Shown: positions 10,301-22,749, numbered from the stretch's first letter. The stretch is DNA of 64,000 bases from Megaleporinus macrocephalus (GCA_021613375.1 CM038717.1:43397031-43461030); one strand, 5' to 3'. Made by a program: numbers and translations. The notes: a model not told the origin generated them from the letters alone.

Positions 10301-13300
10301 AGAGCAGATCTGATGGAGGTTAGTGATGGAGAAGAAAGAGAGAAAGTAGCTGCAGGAGTAGATCTGATGGAGGTTAGTGATGGAGAAGAAGGAGAGAAAG
10401 TAGCTGAAGGAGCAGATCTGATGGAGGTTAGTGATGGAGAAGAAGGAGAGAAAGTAGCTGAAGGAGCAGATCTGATGGAGGTTAGTGATGGAGAAGAAGG
10501 AGAGAAAGTAGCTGAAGGAGCAGATCTGATGGAGGTTAGTGATGGAGAAGAAGGAGAGAAAGTAGCTGAAGGAGCAGATCTGATGGAGGTTAGTGATGGA
10601 GAAGAAGGAGAGAAAGTAGCTGAAGGAGCAGATCTGATGGAGGTTAGTGATGGAGAAGAAGGAGAGAAAGTAGCTGCAGGAGTAGATCTGATGGAGGTTA
10701 GTGATGGAGAAGAAGGAGAGAAAGTAGCTGAAGGAGCAGATCTGATGGAGGTTAGTGATGGAGAAGAAGGAGAGAAAGTAGCTGAAGGAGTAGATTTGAT
10801 GGAGGTTAGTGATGGAGAAGAAGGAGAGAAAGTAGCTGAAGGAGCAGATCTGATGGAGGTTAGTGATGGAGAAGAAGGAGAGAAAGTAGTTGAAGGAGCA
10901 GATCTGATGGAGGTTAGTGATGGAGAAGAAGGAGAGAAAGTAGCTGAAGGAGTAGATCTGATGGAGGTTAGTGATGGAGAAGAAGTAGAGAAAGTAGCAG
11001 AAGGAGCAGATCTGATGGAGGTTAGTGATGGGGAAGAAGGAGTGAAAGTAGCTGAAGGAGCAGATCTGATGGAGGTTAGTGATGGAGAAGAAGAAAAGAA
11101 AGTAGCTAAAGGAGTAGATCTGATGGAGGTTAGTGATGGAGAAGAAGGAGAGAAAGTAGCTGAAAGAGCAGATCCAATGGAGGTTAGTGATGGAGAAGAA
11201 GGAGAGAAAGTAGCTGAAAGAGCAGATCGAATGAAGGTTAGTGATGGAGAAGAAGGAGAGAAAGTAGCTGAAGGAGTAGATCTGATGGAGGTTAGTGATG
11301 GAGAAGAAGGAGAGAAAGTAGCTGAAGGAGCAGATCTGATGGAGGTTAGTGATGGAGAAGTAGGAGAGAAAGTAGCTGAAGGAGTAGATCTGATGGAGGT
11401 TAGTGATGGAGAAGAAGGAGGAGAAAAGTAGCTGAAGGAGTAGATCCGATGGAGGTTAGTGATGGAGAAGAAGGAGAGAAAGTAGCTGAAGGAGCAGATC
11501 TGATGGGGTTAGTGATGGAGAAGAAGGAGAGAAAGTAGCTGAAGGAGCAGATCTGATGGAGGTTAGTGATGGAGAAGAAGGAGAGAAAGTAGCTGAAGGA
11601 GTACATCTGATGGAGGTTAGTGATGGAGAAGAAGGAGAGAAAGTAGCTGAAGGAGTAGATCTGATGGAGGTTAGTGATGGGGAAGAAAAAGAGAAAGTAG
11701 CTGAAGGAGCAGATCTGATGGAGGTTAGTGATGGAGAAGAAGGAGAGAAAGTAGCTGAAGGAGCAGATCTGATGGAGGTTAGTGATGGAGAAGAAGTAGA
11801 GAAAGTAGCTGAAGGAGCAGATCTGATGGAGGTTAGTGATGGAGAAGAAGTAGAGAAAGTAGCTGAAGGAGTAGATCTGATGGAGGTTAGTGATGGAGAA
11901 GAAGGAGAGAAAGTAGCTGAAGGAGCAGATCTGATAAGGTTAGTGATGGAGAAGAAGGAGAGAAAGTAGCTGAAGGAGCAGATCTGATGGAGGTTAGTGA
12001 TGGAGAAGAAGGAGAGAAAGTAGCTGAAGGAGCAGATCTGATAAGGTTAGTGATGGAGAAGAAGGAGAGAAAGTAGCTGAAGGAGCAGATCTGATGGAGG
12101 TTAGTGATGGAGAAGAAGGAGAGAAAGTAGCTGAAGGAGTAGATCTGATGGAGGTTAGTGATGGAGAAGAAAAAGAGAAAGTAGCTGAAGGAGCAGATCT
12201 GATGGAGGTTAGTGATGGAGAAGAAGGAGAGAAAGTAGCTGAAGGAGCAGATCTGATGGAGGTTAGTGATGGAGAAGAAGTAGAGAAAGTAGCTGAAGGA
12301 GCAGATCTGATGGAGGTTAGTGATGGAGAAGAAGTAGAGAAAGTAGCTGAAGGAGCAGATCTGATGGAGGTTAGTGATGGAGAAGAAGGAGAGAAAGTAG
12401 CTGAAGGAGTAGATCTGATGGAGGTTAGTGATGGAGAAGAAGGAGAGAAAGTAGCTGAAGGAGCAGATCTGATAAGGTTAGTGATGGAGAAGAAGGAGAG
12501 AAAGTAGCTGAAGGAGCAGATCTGATGGAGGTTAGTGATGGAGAAGAAGGAGAGAAAGTAGCTGAAGGAGCAGATCTGATGGAGGTTAGTGATGGAGAAG
12601 AAGGAGAGAAAGTAGCTGAAGGAGTAGATCTGATGGAGGTTAGTGATGGAGAAGAAGGAGAGAAAGTAGCTGAAGGAGTAGATCCGATGGAGGTTAGTGA
12701 TGGAGAAGAAGGAGAGAAAGTAGCTGAAGGAGCAGATCTGATGGGGGTTAGTGATGGAGAAGAAGGAGAGAAAGTAGCTGAAGGAGCAGATCTGATGGAG
12801 GTTAGTGATGGAGAAGAAGGAGAGAAAGTAGCTGAAGGAGTACATCTGATGGAGGTTAGTGATGGAGAAGAAGGAGAGAAAGTAGCTGAAGGAGTAGATC
12901 TGATGGAGGTTAGTGATGGGGAAGAAAAGAGAAAGTAGCTGAAGGAGCAGATCTGATGGAGGTTAGTGATGGAGAAGAAGGAGAGAAAGTAGCTGAAGGA
13001 GCAGATCTGATGGAGGTTAGTGATGGAGAAGAAGTAGAGAAAGTAGCTGAAGGAGCAGATCTGATGGAGGTTAGTGATGGAGAAGAAGTAGAGAAAGTAG
13101 CTGAAGGAGCAGATCTGATGGAGGTTAGTGATGGAGAAGAAGGAGAGAAAGTAGCTGAAGGAGTAGATCTGATGGAGGTTAGTGATGGAGAAGAAGGAGA
13201 GAAAGTAGCTGAAGGAGCAGATCTGATAAGGTTAGTGATGGAGAAGAAGGAGAGAAAGTAGCTGAAGGAGCAGATCTGATGGAGGTTAGTGATGGAGAAG

Positions 13301-15392
13301 AAGGAGAGAAAGTAGCTGAAGGAGTAGATCTGATGGAGGTTAGTGATGGAGAAGAAACTAAAGGAGCAGATCTGATGGAGGTTAGTGATGGAGAAGAAGG
13401 AGAGAAAGTAGCTGAAGGAGCAGATCTGATGGAGGTTAGTGATGGAGAAGAAGGAGAGAAAGTAGCTGAAGGAGCAGATCTGATGGAGGTTAGTGATGGA
13501 GAAGAAGGAGAGAAAGTAGCTGAAGGAGCAGATCTGATGGAGGTTAGTGATGGAGAAGAAGGAGAGAAAGTAGCTGAAGGAGCAGATCTGATGGAGGTTA
13601 GTGATGGAGAAGAAGTAGAGAAAGTAGCTGAAGGAGCAGATCTGATGGAGGTTAGTGATGGAGAAGAAGTAGAGAAAGTAGCTGAAGGAGCAGATCTGAT
13701 GGAGGTTAGTGATGGAGAAGAAGGAGAGAAAGTAGCTGAAGGAGTAGATCTGATGGAGGTTAGTGATGGAGAAGAAGGAGAGAAAGTAGCTGAAGGAGCA
13801 GATCTGATAAGGTTAGTGATGGAGAAGAAGGAGAGAAAGTAGCTGAAGGAGCAGATCTGATGGAGGTTAGTGATGGAGAAGAAGGAGAGAAAGTAGCTGA
13901 AGGAGTAGATCTGATGGAGGTTAGTGATGGAGAAGAAGGAGAGAAAGTAGCTGAAGGAGCAGATCTGATAAGGTTAGTGATGGAGAAGAAGGAGAGAAAG
14001 TAGCTGAAGGAGCAGATCTGATGGAGGTTAGTGATGGAGAAGAAGGAGAGAAAGTAGCTGAAGGAGTAGATCTGATGGAGGTTAGTGATGGAGAAGAAAA
14101 GAGAAAGTAGCTGAAGGAGCAGATCTGATGGAGGTTAGTGATGGAGAAGAAGGAGAGAAAGTAGCTGAAGGAGCAGATCTGATGGAGGTTAGTGATGGAG
14201 AAGAAGGAGAGAAAGTAGCTGAAGGAGCAGATCTGATGGAGGTTAGTGATGGAGAAGAAGGAGAGAAAGTAGCTGAAGGAGCAGATCTGATGGAGGTTAG
14301 TGATGGAGAAGAAGGAGAGAAAGTAGCTGAAGGAGTAGATCTGATGGAGGTTAGTGATGGAGAAGAAAAAGAGAAAGTAGCTGAAGGAGCAGATCTGATG
14401 GAGGTTAGTGATGGGGAAGAAAAAGAGAAAGTAGCTGAAGGAGCAGATCTGATGGAGGTTAGTGATGGAGAAGAAGGAGAGAAAGTAGCTGAAGGAGCAG
14501 ATCTGATGGAGGTTAGTGATGGAGAAGAAGTAGAGAAAGTAGCTGAAGGAGCAGATCTGATGGAGGTTAGTGATGGAGAAGAAGGAGAGAAAGTAGCTGA
14601 AGGAGTAGATCTGATGGAGGTTAGTGATGGAGAAGAAGGAGAGAAAGTAGCTGAAGGAGCAGATCTGATAAGGTTAGTGATGGAGAAGAAGGAGAGAAAG
14701 TAGCTGAAGGAGTAGATCTGATGGAGGTTAGTGATGGAGAAGAAGGAGAGAAAGTAGCTGAAGTAGCAGATCTGATAAGGTTAGTGATGGAGAAGAAGGA
14801 GAGAAAGTAGCTGAAGGAGCAGATCTGATGGAGGTTAGTGATGGAGAAGAAGGAGAGAAAGTAGCTGAAGGAGTAGATCTGATGGAGGTTAGTGATGGAG
14901 AAGAAAAAGAGAAAGTAGCTGAAGGAGCAGATCTGATGGAGGTTAGTGATGGAGAAGAAGGAGAGAAAGTAGCTGAAGGAGCAGATCTGATGGAGGTTAG
15001 TGATGGAGAAGAAGGAGAGAAAGTAGCTGAAGGAGCAGATCTGATGGAGGTTAGTGATGGAGAAGAAGGAGAGAAAGTAGCTGAAGGAGTAGATCTGATG
15101 GAGGTTAGTGATGGAGAAGAAGGAGAGAAAGTAGCTGAAGGAGCAGATCTGATGGAGGTTAGTGATGGTGAAGAAGGAGAGAAAGTAGCTGAAGGAGCAG
15201 ATCTGATGGAGGTTAGTGATGGAGAAGAAGGAGAGAAAGTAGCTGAAGGAGCAGATCTGATGGAGGTTAGTGATGGAGAAGAAGGAGGGAAAGTAGCTGA
15301 AGGAGTAGATCTGATGGAGGTTAGTGATGGAGAAGAAAAAGAGAAAGTAGCTGAAGGAGTAGATGTGATGGAGGTTAGTGATGGAGAAAGTT
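10301..15392 (+). repeat. Large minisatellite, 54-bp unit, about 94 units
   Basis: The unit is purine-rich on the + strand: GATCTGATGGAGGTTAGTGA, TGGAGAAGAAGGAGAGAAAG, TAGCTGAAGGAGCA. Because 54 is a multiple of three, long ORFs arise in several frames: + strand 10313-11431 (372 codons, period MEVSDGEEGEKVAEGADL), and - strand 11994-12845 and 14621-15400. Eight units (ATAAGG at about 11934, 12041, 12472, 13226, 13807, 13968, 14668, 14774) carry the same 2-base deletion, which shifts the frame to a stop. Others have single-base losses (about 11505, 12924, 14098). There is no splice context, so I read it as non-coding satellite. The left border abuts the interspersed repeat ending near 10300; the right border is at GAAAGTTATATTC. 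Confidence 0.95.
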
Positions 15393-15454
15393 ATATTCAT
15401 AGTTATATATATATGTATTCATATATTCATATAATCATAGTATACAGTAAACAG

Positions 15455-15600
15455 TGTATATATACAGTATCTTACAAAAGTAGGTACCACCCTGTTTGTG
15501 TAAAAATCTTATTATATCTAAAGACTGACTGCTTTACACTGTTCTACAAGCTGTACACCGACTACTTTACACTGTTCTACTGGTGGAAATCACCTTTAAA
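15455..15600 (+). mobile_element. Possible Tc1/mariner-type MITE relic
   Basis: CAGTATCTTACAAAAGTAGGTACCACCC resembles the end of a common fish element (CAGTATCTCACAAAAGTGAG). The stretch after it, with ACAAGCTGTACACCGACTAC, also fits that family in diverged form. Recognised by memory of the family only. Confidence 0.35.
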
Positions 15601-15639
15601 GAAATTCTACTGCACACATTATTATTATTATTTTTTTTC

Positions 15640-16900
15640 CTAAACAAAAAAGCGTGGCACCGTATGCATGTATATATAAATAATCTGGGGCACATGAAGC
15701 CGACAGACGTGAATGACAAGTTTTTGTTTTTATGAACAAAAGATTACTATATAATTCCTCCCATTGAAAGGAAAGATGTGTGTGTTTATGAATCCACTTA
15801 CGATACTAATTATGACTGGAATGGGTGACGAGGCTTGCTGCCATCAAATTATTTACCATTTACCAGAAAGGTGCATCTGAGAGGAATGCTGCCTCTGGGG
15901 TTTGGTGTGGCACTGATGAAGCCTGGCATTCCCCCAGTGGCAAGCATGTTACCATTACCTGTTATGGGGCCTCATAAAGCATCTGTTCTAAAGAAGAAAC
16001 TTCTAAAGCACAAAAGTGCAAATAAGTCTATAGTTTAGCAACATGAATAAGATGTAGGATTTTTCTTGGGATCTTTTACTAAGGCCCAATGTTTGTGGCA
16101 AATTTGACTCGGAACTTCTCAGGACTTTCTAGATTTTTGGGCAGCCTTATGACTTCTCGAAGCTAGAAATTCATGTCTATTCGTTTAAATTATATATATT
16201 ATCTTTACTGTATTTAAAAACTACATACTCTGCTTTTCTGGTTTCCCTTATTTCGCTAAAGCCCAAATTATATGCCATTAGATCTAGACATTGTTTGTTA
16301 CAAGGTGACATCATCTCATAACACAGTCCTTATTGACCACCTACTGGCAAGCTGGGCACACCCTAGACTCTTGCTATTGACCAGTTAGAACAAAGTGGAT
16401 GGTCTGACCAATGAGAGCACGCTGGGCTCATTAGGAGGCTGGGCTTAAAGATGCAGGAGCTTCAACAGAGTGTTTCAGAAAGTGGTTGAATACAGAAAAA
16501 AGATTGTGTTTTGGGAAAATTGAAGCATGGAAATCTGTTCTAGTAGAACCCAAACATACGATGATCAACACTGAAATTAGTAATATGGGTTCTCTTTAAA
16601 CGGTAACCACGCTGCTCTTGTTTTTTTTGTTCATTTAGGATGGAAGGGTTTAGTTCTTGAGAGGACTAACAGAAAACTGTTCATTCAAAAATAGCTTCCT
16701 TCCTGTGGTATCTAGCTAGAGATAGCTAAGTGAGCTTTCCTATTGGTTAGAATTTCAGAAACCATCAGCATCATTAGGAAGTGACCATGCTGAAGTAAAT
16801 CATGCTTTGATTTTCCAAAACAGTAGTGACAGAGCTAAATTTGAATAATAAGCACAACATACTTTAACACAGTCATGCAAATGACTTAAAACAAAAATAT
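15640..16900. other. Intergenic stretch, no gene seen
   Basis: A 67-codon open frame at 15835-16038 (+) is present but matches nothing I know. The rest is low-complexity AT-rich sequence. Confidence 0.5.
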
Positions 16901-16904
16901 TATT

Positions 16905-17110
16905 TGCTATGTGGTGGTCCTGTGGGAGTCCTGACCATTGATGAACAGTGTAACAAAGCATACAGAGAAACAGATGAACCACAGTCTGTAAGTGTAGAAC
17001 TAAGTGCTTCTATATGGTCAGTGGAGCTGAAAAAAAATTAACAGGAAATGTAGATACAAGAAGGTGGACCTAATGAAGTGACCAGTGGCTGTATATATCC
17101 TACATATGTT
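16905..17110 (+). repeat. Fragment of the interspersed fish repeat also seen at 10075-10300 and 53670-53930
   Basis: Contains GTGGTGGTCCTGTGGGAGTC, CATACAGAGAAACAGATGAA, CTTCTATATGGTCAGTGGAG and AAGTGACCAGTGGCTG, the right-hand module of the family. The 53.7 kb copy shares GTGGTGGTCCTGTGGG and CAGTGGAGCT. Confidence 0.65.
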
Positions 17111-17328
17111 GTATACAGTTACATAATAGTGCAATATAAGAAAACAATCCTGTATGTTTAGATTTGAATGTCCTATGCAGTGCTGAAGAATCTCAATAAT
17201 AAACTTCATAATCAAATATTTTATTATATTTTATTACACAGAAAAACTGAATCTGGTAACTTTTTACGTTACAGTCATGCCGATTCGTAGGAAAAAAAGA
17301 TTAAAACAGAAATTAAACTTAGTAAACT

Positions 17329-17838
17329 TTGGTTATAGGAAGCTCTATTGTACGACACGTGAAATTAGCTACTCCTTTAGGGACACCAGCAGCTAGAGTT
17401 ATCTGCTTACCAGGAGCCAGGGCGCCGGACATTAGCAGCAACCTTAGGGTGTTAGCAAAGAATAGATATTCGAGGATAGTGATTCACGTAGGTGGTAACG
17501 ATATCCGTATGCGGCAGTCTGAGGTCACTAAGAGTAATATTAAAGAGGTGATCAAAATAGCCCATACGATGTCCGATGCCGTAATATGCTCTGGCCCTAT
17601 TCCAAGACGGCAGGGTGCTGAAGCTTACAGCAGGCTTTGGGCGCTACACTGCTGGATGTCCAAGTGGTGTGCAGAAAAACATGTGGGCTTCATAGACAAT
17701 TGGTCCAACTTTGAGGGGAAGTCTGGTCTCGTAGGGCGGGACGGTGTCCACCCCACGCGGGAGGGTGCCGCTCTGCTATTGTGCAGCATAGCCCATAGCC
17801 TCTTAGTTAGTCGGCAGAGCAGCGGAGGTAGTTGCTGA
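17329..17838 (+). pseudogene. LINE ORF1-like region: SGNH/GDSL esterase domain, N-terminally deleted
   Basis: The translation from the TTG at 17329 keeps the SGNH blocks: GSS (residues 4-6, nucleophile Ser6), PGAR with the oxyanion Gly (28-31), GGND (55-58, oxyanion Asn) and DGVH (138-141, catalytic Asp and His). Esterase domains are known in CR1-like LINEs, where they have been proposed to act in membrane or lipid interaction. There is no ATG, and an in-frame TAA precedes it at 17323-17325. The region ends at TGA 17836-17838. The frame then continues open directly into the endonuclease-RT part, so the TGA may be a mutation inside one long ORF. Confidence 0.8.
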
Positions 17839-20800
17839 CTGTCCAGAGCCGAGACCAGGCAGCAGACAAACAGGCTAAACCGACCGTCTGCTCGCTGCCT
17901 TGAGACGTCACCTAGCAACAACTATACTGAGACTGTTTCACTGCCCCGAATTAAACACAAACTTAGAAAATCTCAATCAGTTTGTTTAAATAACTTAGTT
18001 AATATAAGAATATTAGATCCAGTGTCTAGCTGCAGTGTTTCTGAATTAAGGTTTGGTTTATTTAATATAAGATCACTGAACTCTAAGGCTGTCATTGTAA
18101 ATGATACAATAACCTACCATAAAATTGATGTGTTATGTCTCGTAGAAACATGGATTAAACCTGAGGAATATTTGGCATTAAATGAAGCCACCCCCATAGG
18201 CTATAAGTATGTACACAGCCCCAGACTGTCCGGTAAAGGAGGGGGTATATGTGTCATTCATAAAAATTCATTAGACATAAGTCAGAAACACAATCTCACT
18301 TTCAATTCTTTTGAAATTCTTCTCATAAACATCACCAATCCGACCACTAATAGAAGTGTACTCACCCTAGTCAGCATTTATAGACCACCAGGACCTTATT
18401 CTGAGTTCTTAAAAGAATTTAGTGACTTTGTTGCAGATCTAGCAGTGAGCACTGAGAAAGTAATAATCGCAGGAGATTTTAATATTCACTTTGAAAACTC
18501 AGCAGATCCATTAAAAAAGGCTTTTCCATCTATCTTAGACTCTATAGGTCTCACTCAGAATGTAATAGGGCCTACACATTCCTGTAATCACACACTAGAT
18601 CTAGTTTTGACTTTAGGTGTTGATATACATAATCTTACTGTTCTTCCACAGACTTCAGTAGTTTCAGATCACTACCTAATTTCATATGAATTGAGTCTTA
18701 GTAAAAATGTATGTACATCACCCCGTTATTGCATGAAACGTTCAATAATTCCAAATACATCTCAGAACTTTATTGAAACTCTTCCAGATTTATCAACCAT
18801 AATTTTTCCATCATCAGACCCAACAGAGCTAGACAGAATAACTGACTGCGTAGAAAATACACTCCGATTTACTTTAGACAACGTTGCACCTATAAAAATT
18901 AAAAAGATGCAACAAAAAAAGCTCGCTCCGTGGTACAACAATGAAGTACGCACCTTAAGACAGACAGTACGGAAATTAGAACGCAAATGGAGAGTGACCA
19001 AGCTGGAGGTATTTCACTCTGCTTGGAAGGACAGACTTAGCAGTTACAGAAAGGCACTTATTAAAACACGCTCAGCATACCTGTCCACACTCATCGAACA
19101 CAACAAAAACAATCCTAGAGTTTTATTTAGCACCATCGCAAAACTTACCAAAAATCAGGCAGGATCTGAACCTCAAATACCCGCCAACCACAGCAGCAAT
19201 GATTTCATGGACTTTTTCAATAGCAAAATCGAGAATATTAGACAAAAAGTTCTACCAATACGAGTAACCTATCCTTCATCCGGTTTGCCTCAAACAGCAC
19301 AAAATGTGATTTTAGAAGAAAGACTAGAAACATTTTCTCCACTACAGCAGACAGAACTAGAAAAACTTATCTCTTCCTCAACTTCTGCTACATGCACACT
19401 CGATATGATTCCAACAAGCCTATTGAAACAAGTATTACCAGCTATTATTAAACCTATCTTAACTATCATCAACTCTTCTCTTAGTCTGGGTCATGTACCT
19501 AAGTCTTTTAAACTAGCTGTGATAAAACCCTTGATAAAGAAGCCAAATCTTGACCCCAGAGAACTGTCCAGTTATAGACCCATTTCCAATTTACCTTTTA
19601 TCTCTAAGATTTTAGAAAAGGCTGTAGCTCGACAACTCTGTTCTCATCTACATAAGAACAACATATATGAAAAATTCCAATCTGGTTTTAGGCCACATCA
19701 CAGCACAGAGACAGCTTTAGTTAAGATAACAAATGATCTTCTTCTTGCCTCTGATCAGGGCCACGTATCTCTACTGGTGTTACTAGATCTAAGTGCAGCT
19801 TTTGACACTATAGATCACACTATTCTTTTGGACAGGCTAGAAAATATAGTTGGAATCACAGGAACAGCGTTATCCTGGTTCACATCTTACCTTAGTGATC
19901 GCTTTCAGTTTGTAAAGATAAATAATGTATCGTCTAACACTACAAAAGTGAAATATGGAGTTCCACAAGGTTCTGTTTTAGGTCCTCTGTTATTTACACT
20001 ATATATGCTACCATTAGGCTCAGTTATAAATAGACATGGAATTAGTTTCCACTGTTATGCCGATGATACACAACTGTACATATCAGCCAAACCAGATGAC
20101 AAATCCAGATTAAATAAGATAGAAGATTGTGTAAGAGATATTAGACTTTGGATGCTACAGAACTTCCTTCTTTTAAACCCAGATAAAACGGAAGTTCTCC
20201 TCCTCGACCCAAAGGCTGCTCGGACTAAATGTTCAGATTTAATGTTAAATCTTGCTGACTTCTCTGTAGTTCCTGGTTCAGTAGCCAAAAATCTTGGTGT
20301 AACAATTGACTCAGATCTGACATTTAATCAACACATAGGTAAATATTACAAGAACAGCGTTTCTTCACCTACGAAACATTTAAAAGTTAAGAAATGTGTT
20401 ATCTGTGTCTGATGCTGAAAAGTTAGTGCATGCCTTTATAACCTCAAGGCTAGATTACTGTAATGCATTATTGTCAGGATGCTCCAGCAGGAACCTGAAT
20501 AAACTTCAGTTAGTTCAGAACGCTGCAGCTAGAGTACTAACTAAAACCAGGAAATTTGATCACATCAGTCCAGTTTTATCAGCTACACTGGCTTCCTGTT
20601 AAATTCCGTATCGACTATAAAATTGTATTACTGACGTATAAAGCCCTGCACGGTCTCGCACCGGAGTACCTGCAAGATCTAATTTCCTATTATGAACCGC
20701 CACGTTCACTCAGATCACAGGATGCTGGTTTTCTAATAGTTCCTAAAATTCAGAAGACTACAATGGGGGGAAGAGCTTTTTCCTACAAAGCCCCAAAATT

Positions 20801-20855
20801 GTGGAATAATCTCCCAGTTAATGTTCGGGACTCTGACACAGGTCTCAATATTTAA
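17839..20855 (+). pseudogene. LINE endonuclease-reverse transcriptase region, frameshifted near the C-terminus
   Basis: Frame +1 stays open from 17839 to the TGA at 20410-20412. The apurinic endonuclease-like part starts at [14 protein letters not shown] (about 18046), with [14 protein letters not shown] and IIAGDFNIH, and ends at [10 protein letters not shown]. The reverse transcriptase part has [55 protein letters not shown] and the catalytic YADD (20056-20067). After about 20390 the frame moves: the C-terminal thumb continues at 20396-20602 (DYCNALLSG, LQLVQNAAARVLT) and again at 20556-20855 (LHWLPVKFRIDYK, GRAFSYKAPKLWNNLP). At least two frameshifts therefore separate the polymerase from its C-terminus. 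Confidence 0.87.
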
Positions 20856-22009
20856 GTCTAGACTGAAAACATACTTGTTTAGTAGCTTTTGGTTATTAAT
20901 CTTCTCTTTTAGATAAAGGCAGGAGATCTGGGGGTTCTTGGACACAGAGGTTTATGGTAAACTGAGATGTTGGTGCTGTTGTTCCACCACTTCACGCGAT
21001 CACACAGGTTTGTTGATGGTGGAGTGGGGGGACCCCAGTGTCTCAGGGTGGTCTCATGTCCATGTTACCTTCTGGTTCTCTCCTTTTAGTTTAGGCTGTT
21101 ATAGTTAGATCTGCCGGAGTCGCCAGCCGCACTCTAAAATTCTGAAAATTCATATTCTCTACAGTCTCACTCCCGAGCCCAACTAACTCTTTCTCTTTAC
21201 TCTTCCTGAGGAAATGACTGTCCTCCTGTCTGATGAAGGCTGTTGAAGGACTGATCATCGGGCCATCACCCCACCATCACCAGCCAGCTCACCTGTCCAT
21301 TTACTGCTACACCCTCAGTTACATCACTGTGCCATCCAGATGCACCAGCACTGAGATAGGATGGGACTGTTTCAGCTCACGCCCACTTTACTTAAAGACT
21401 CAGTCATAGACTGCCTCAGCCAGAGACTGCCTCAGTCATACACTGCCTCTATCTGTGCAGCTTCTAAAGCTTTGCTATCCAGATTTCAAACAGAGACTCA
21501 TTTCTTTGGTATTTAGTTCAAACTGTAAATACTGTTTGATCAGAGGAGGATGGGTCTCCCCTTGTGAGTCTGGTTCCTCCCAAGGTTTCTTCCTCCAGTT
21601 GAGGGAGTTTTTCCTTGCCACTGTTGCCTCTGGCTTGCTCACTGGGGGATATATGTTATAACTGTTTTCAAAACTCTGTAAAGCTGCTTTGAGACAACAT
21701 CGTTGTAAAAAGCGCTATATAAATAAAATTGACTTGACTTGACTTGAATCTGTAAATTCTTTCCTCAAATTTAGAAAACAGCAGTACATTCAAATATCTT
21801 AGAAAAAATACTTATACATAATAATTACTTATAAACAAGTTTCTGTGAATGTGTTCAGCACCTCCAAAGACATGACATAAAATACTTGAATCATAGTAGA
21901 ATATCTATTATTCCTAATAAAACAATTATTTAAATTATTTCTTTTATTTATTGGTTTAAATTATAAAATGTAGTAATGTTGTAACTTTTAAGCCCATGAA
22001 AAATAATTT

Positions 22010-22260
22010 TAGATTTAACCAATCAGCAGTCAGAACGGGAAGCGCGCCGTTTCAACTCGTCAGCCAATCAGCAGCCAGGACTTGGAGCGCGCGGTTCCCC
22101 TTCTCAGCTTTTTGCAGAAAAACGGAGCGGATCACATTTAACTTTACAGTCGCGACGATTCAGACAGTTTAAACGGAAAAAAAACAAGATAAAAACACTA
22201 ATTAAACTCAGTAAAATTTAGATTCATAGCTGTTAAGAGACTGGAGGAGCATCAGAACCT
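22010..22260 (+). promoter_or_regulatory. CCAAT-containing, locally CpG-rich promoter-like stretch resembling the LINE 5' leader
   Basis: Contains AACCAATCAGC and AGCCAATCAGC (two CCAAT motifs), each followed by a GCGCG stretch, in an otherwise AT-rich flank. From 22110 it matches the leader of the LINE at 17240: CAGAAAAAC, then TTTACAGTCGCGACGATTC against TTACAGTCATGCCGATTC, then ATTAAACTCAGTAAA against ATTAAACTTAGTAAA. It may be a solitary LINE 5' end or a host promoter sharing this sequence. Confidence 0.45.
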
Positions 22261-22749
22261 TCAGTAAGAGTTACCTACACAGTGAATCTCTCGAGTCTGT
22301 TCCAGAACTTTCCTCAGGTTAGCGGTCTATGCTAACTGGCAGTAAGACTTAAACTAAATCCTCCCATGGTCCGTTAGGCTTTGAAACTAAACCTGTCAGC
22401 ACATAATCTTTATTTTAGGGTTAAAATACGTATTATTTTCGGTTTATGTCAAATATTAACAGAATCATCATCAGTTATTTATCTCTAGCTAGCAGCTGCT
22501 GTGCTAACCACTAAGCTAAGAGCTGCAAAGCAGTAACGGTAGTATTATATGGTAAGTGCTGGGTTATTCTAGTCACCTCAAGATAAACACAGGATGCACT
22601 TTGTTTTGAAAGCGTATTTCATGGTCAGTGAATTATATGTTAAATGATATGTAAGCTTGCAGTTTTGTTTTAGAGAGGAAATAGAAGTAATTGCTGTAAA
22701 GAGGAGAACAAGTATTGAAAGGTGTGTATGGTAAATTATCTTTTCAGAC

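Larger units (their letters stand above)
17240..21747 (+). mobile_element. L2/CR1-type LINE, degraded copy
   Basis: In order: a 5' leader-like stretch (17240-17325), an SGNH esterase-like region (17329-17838), an endonuclease plus reverse transcriptase region (17839-20855), and a 3' UTR. The 3' end reads GTAAAGCTGCTTTGAGACAA, then AAAAGCGCTATATAAATAAA and a TTGACTTGACTTGACTTGAA tandem tail, typical of fish L2-like elements. The coding part is broken by frameshifts, and the leader joins esterase sequence with a TAA at 17323-17325 and no ATG, so an internal 5' deletion is likely. Not mobile by itself. Confidence 0.88.

Noticed and set aside
11994..15400. Long - strand ORFs (283 and 259 codons) across the 54-bp array
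   Set aside because: They are reverse-frame readings of a unit whose length is a multiple of three. They have no conserved protein pattern beyond the repeat.
15835..16038. 67-codon ORF rich in Met, Pro and Lys
   Set aside because: It has no splice context, promoter or known similarity, and its length is within chance expectation.
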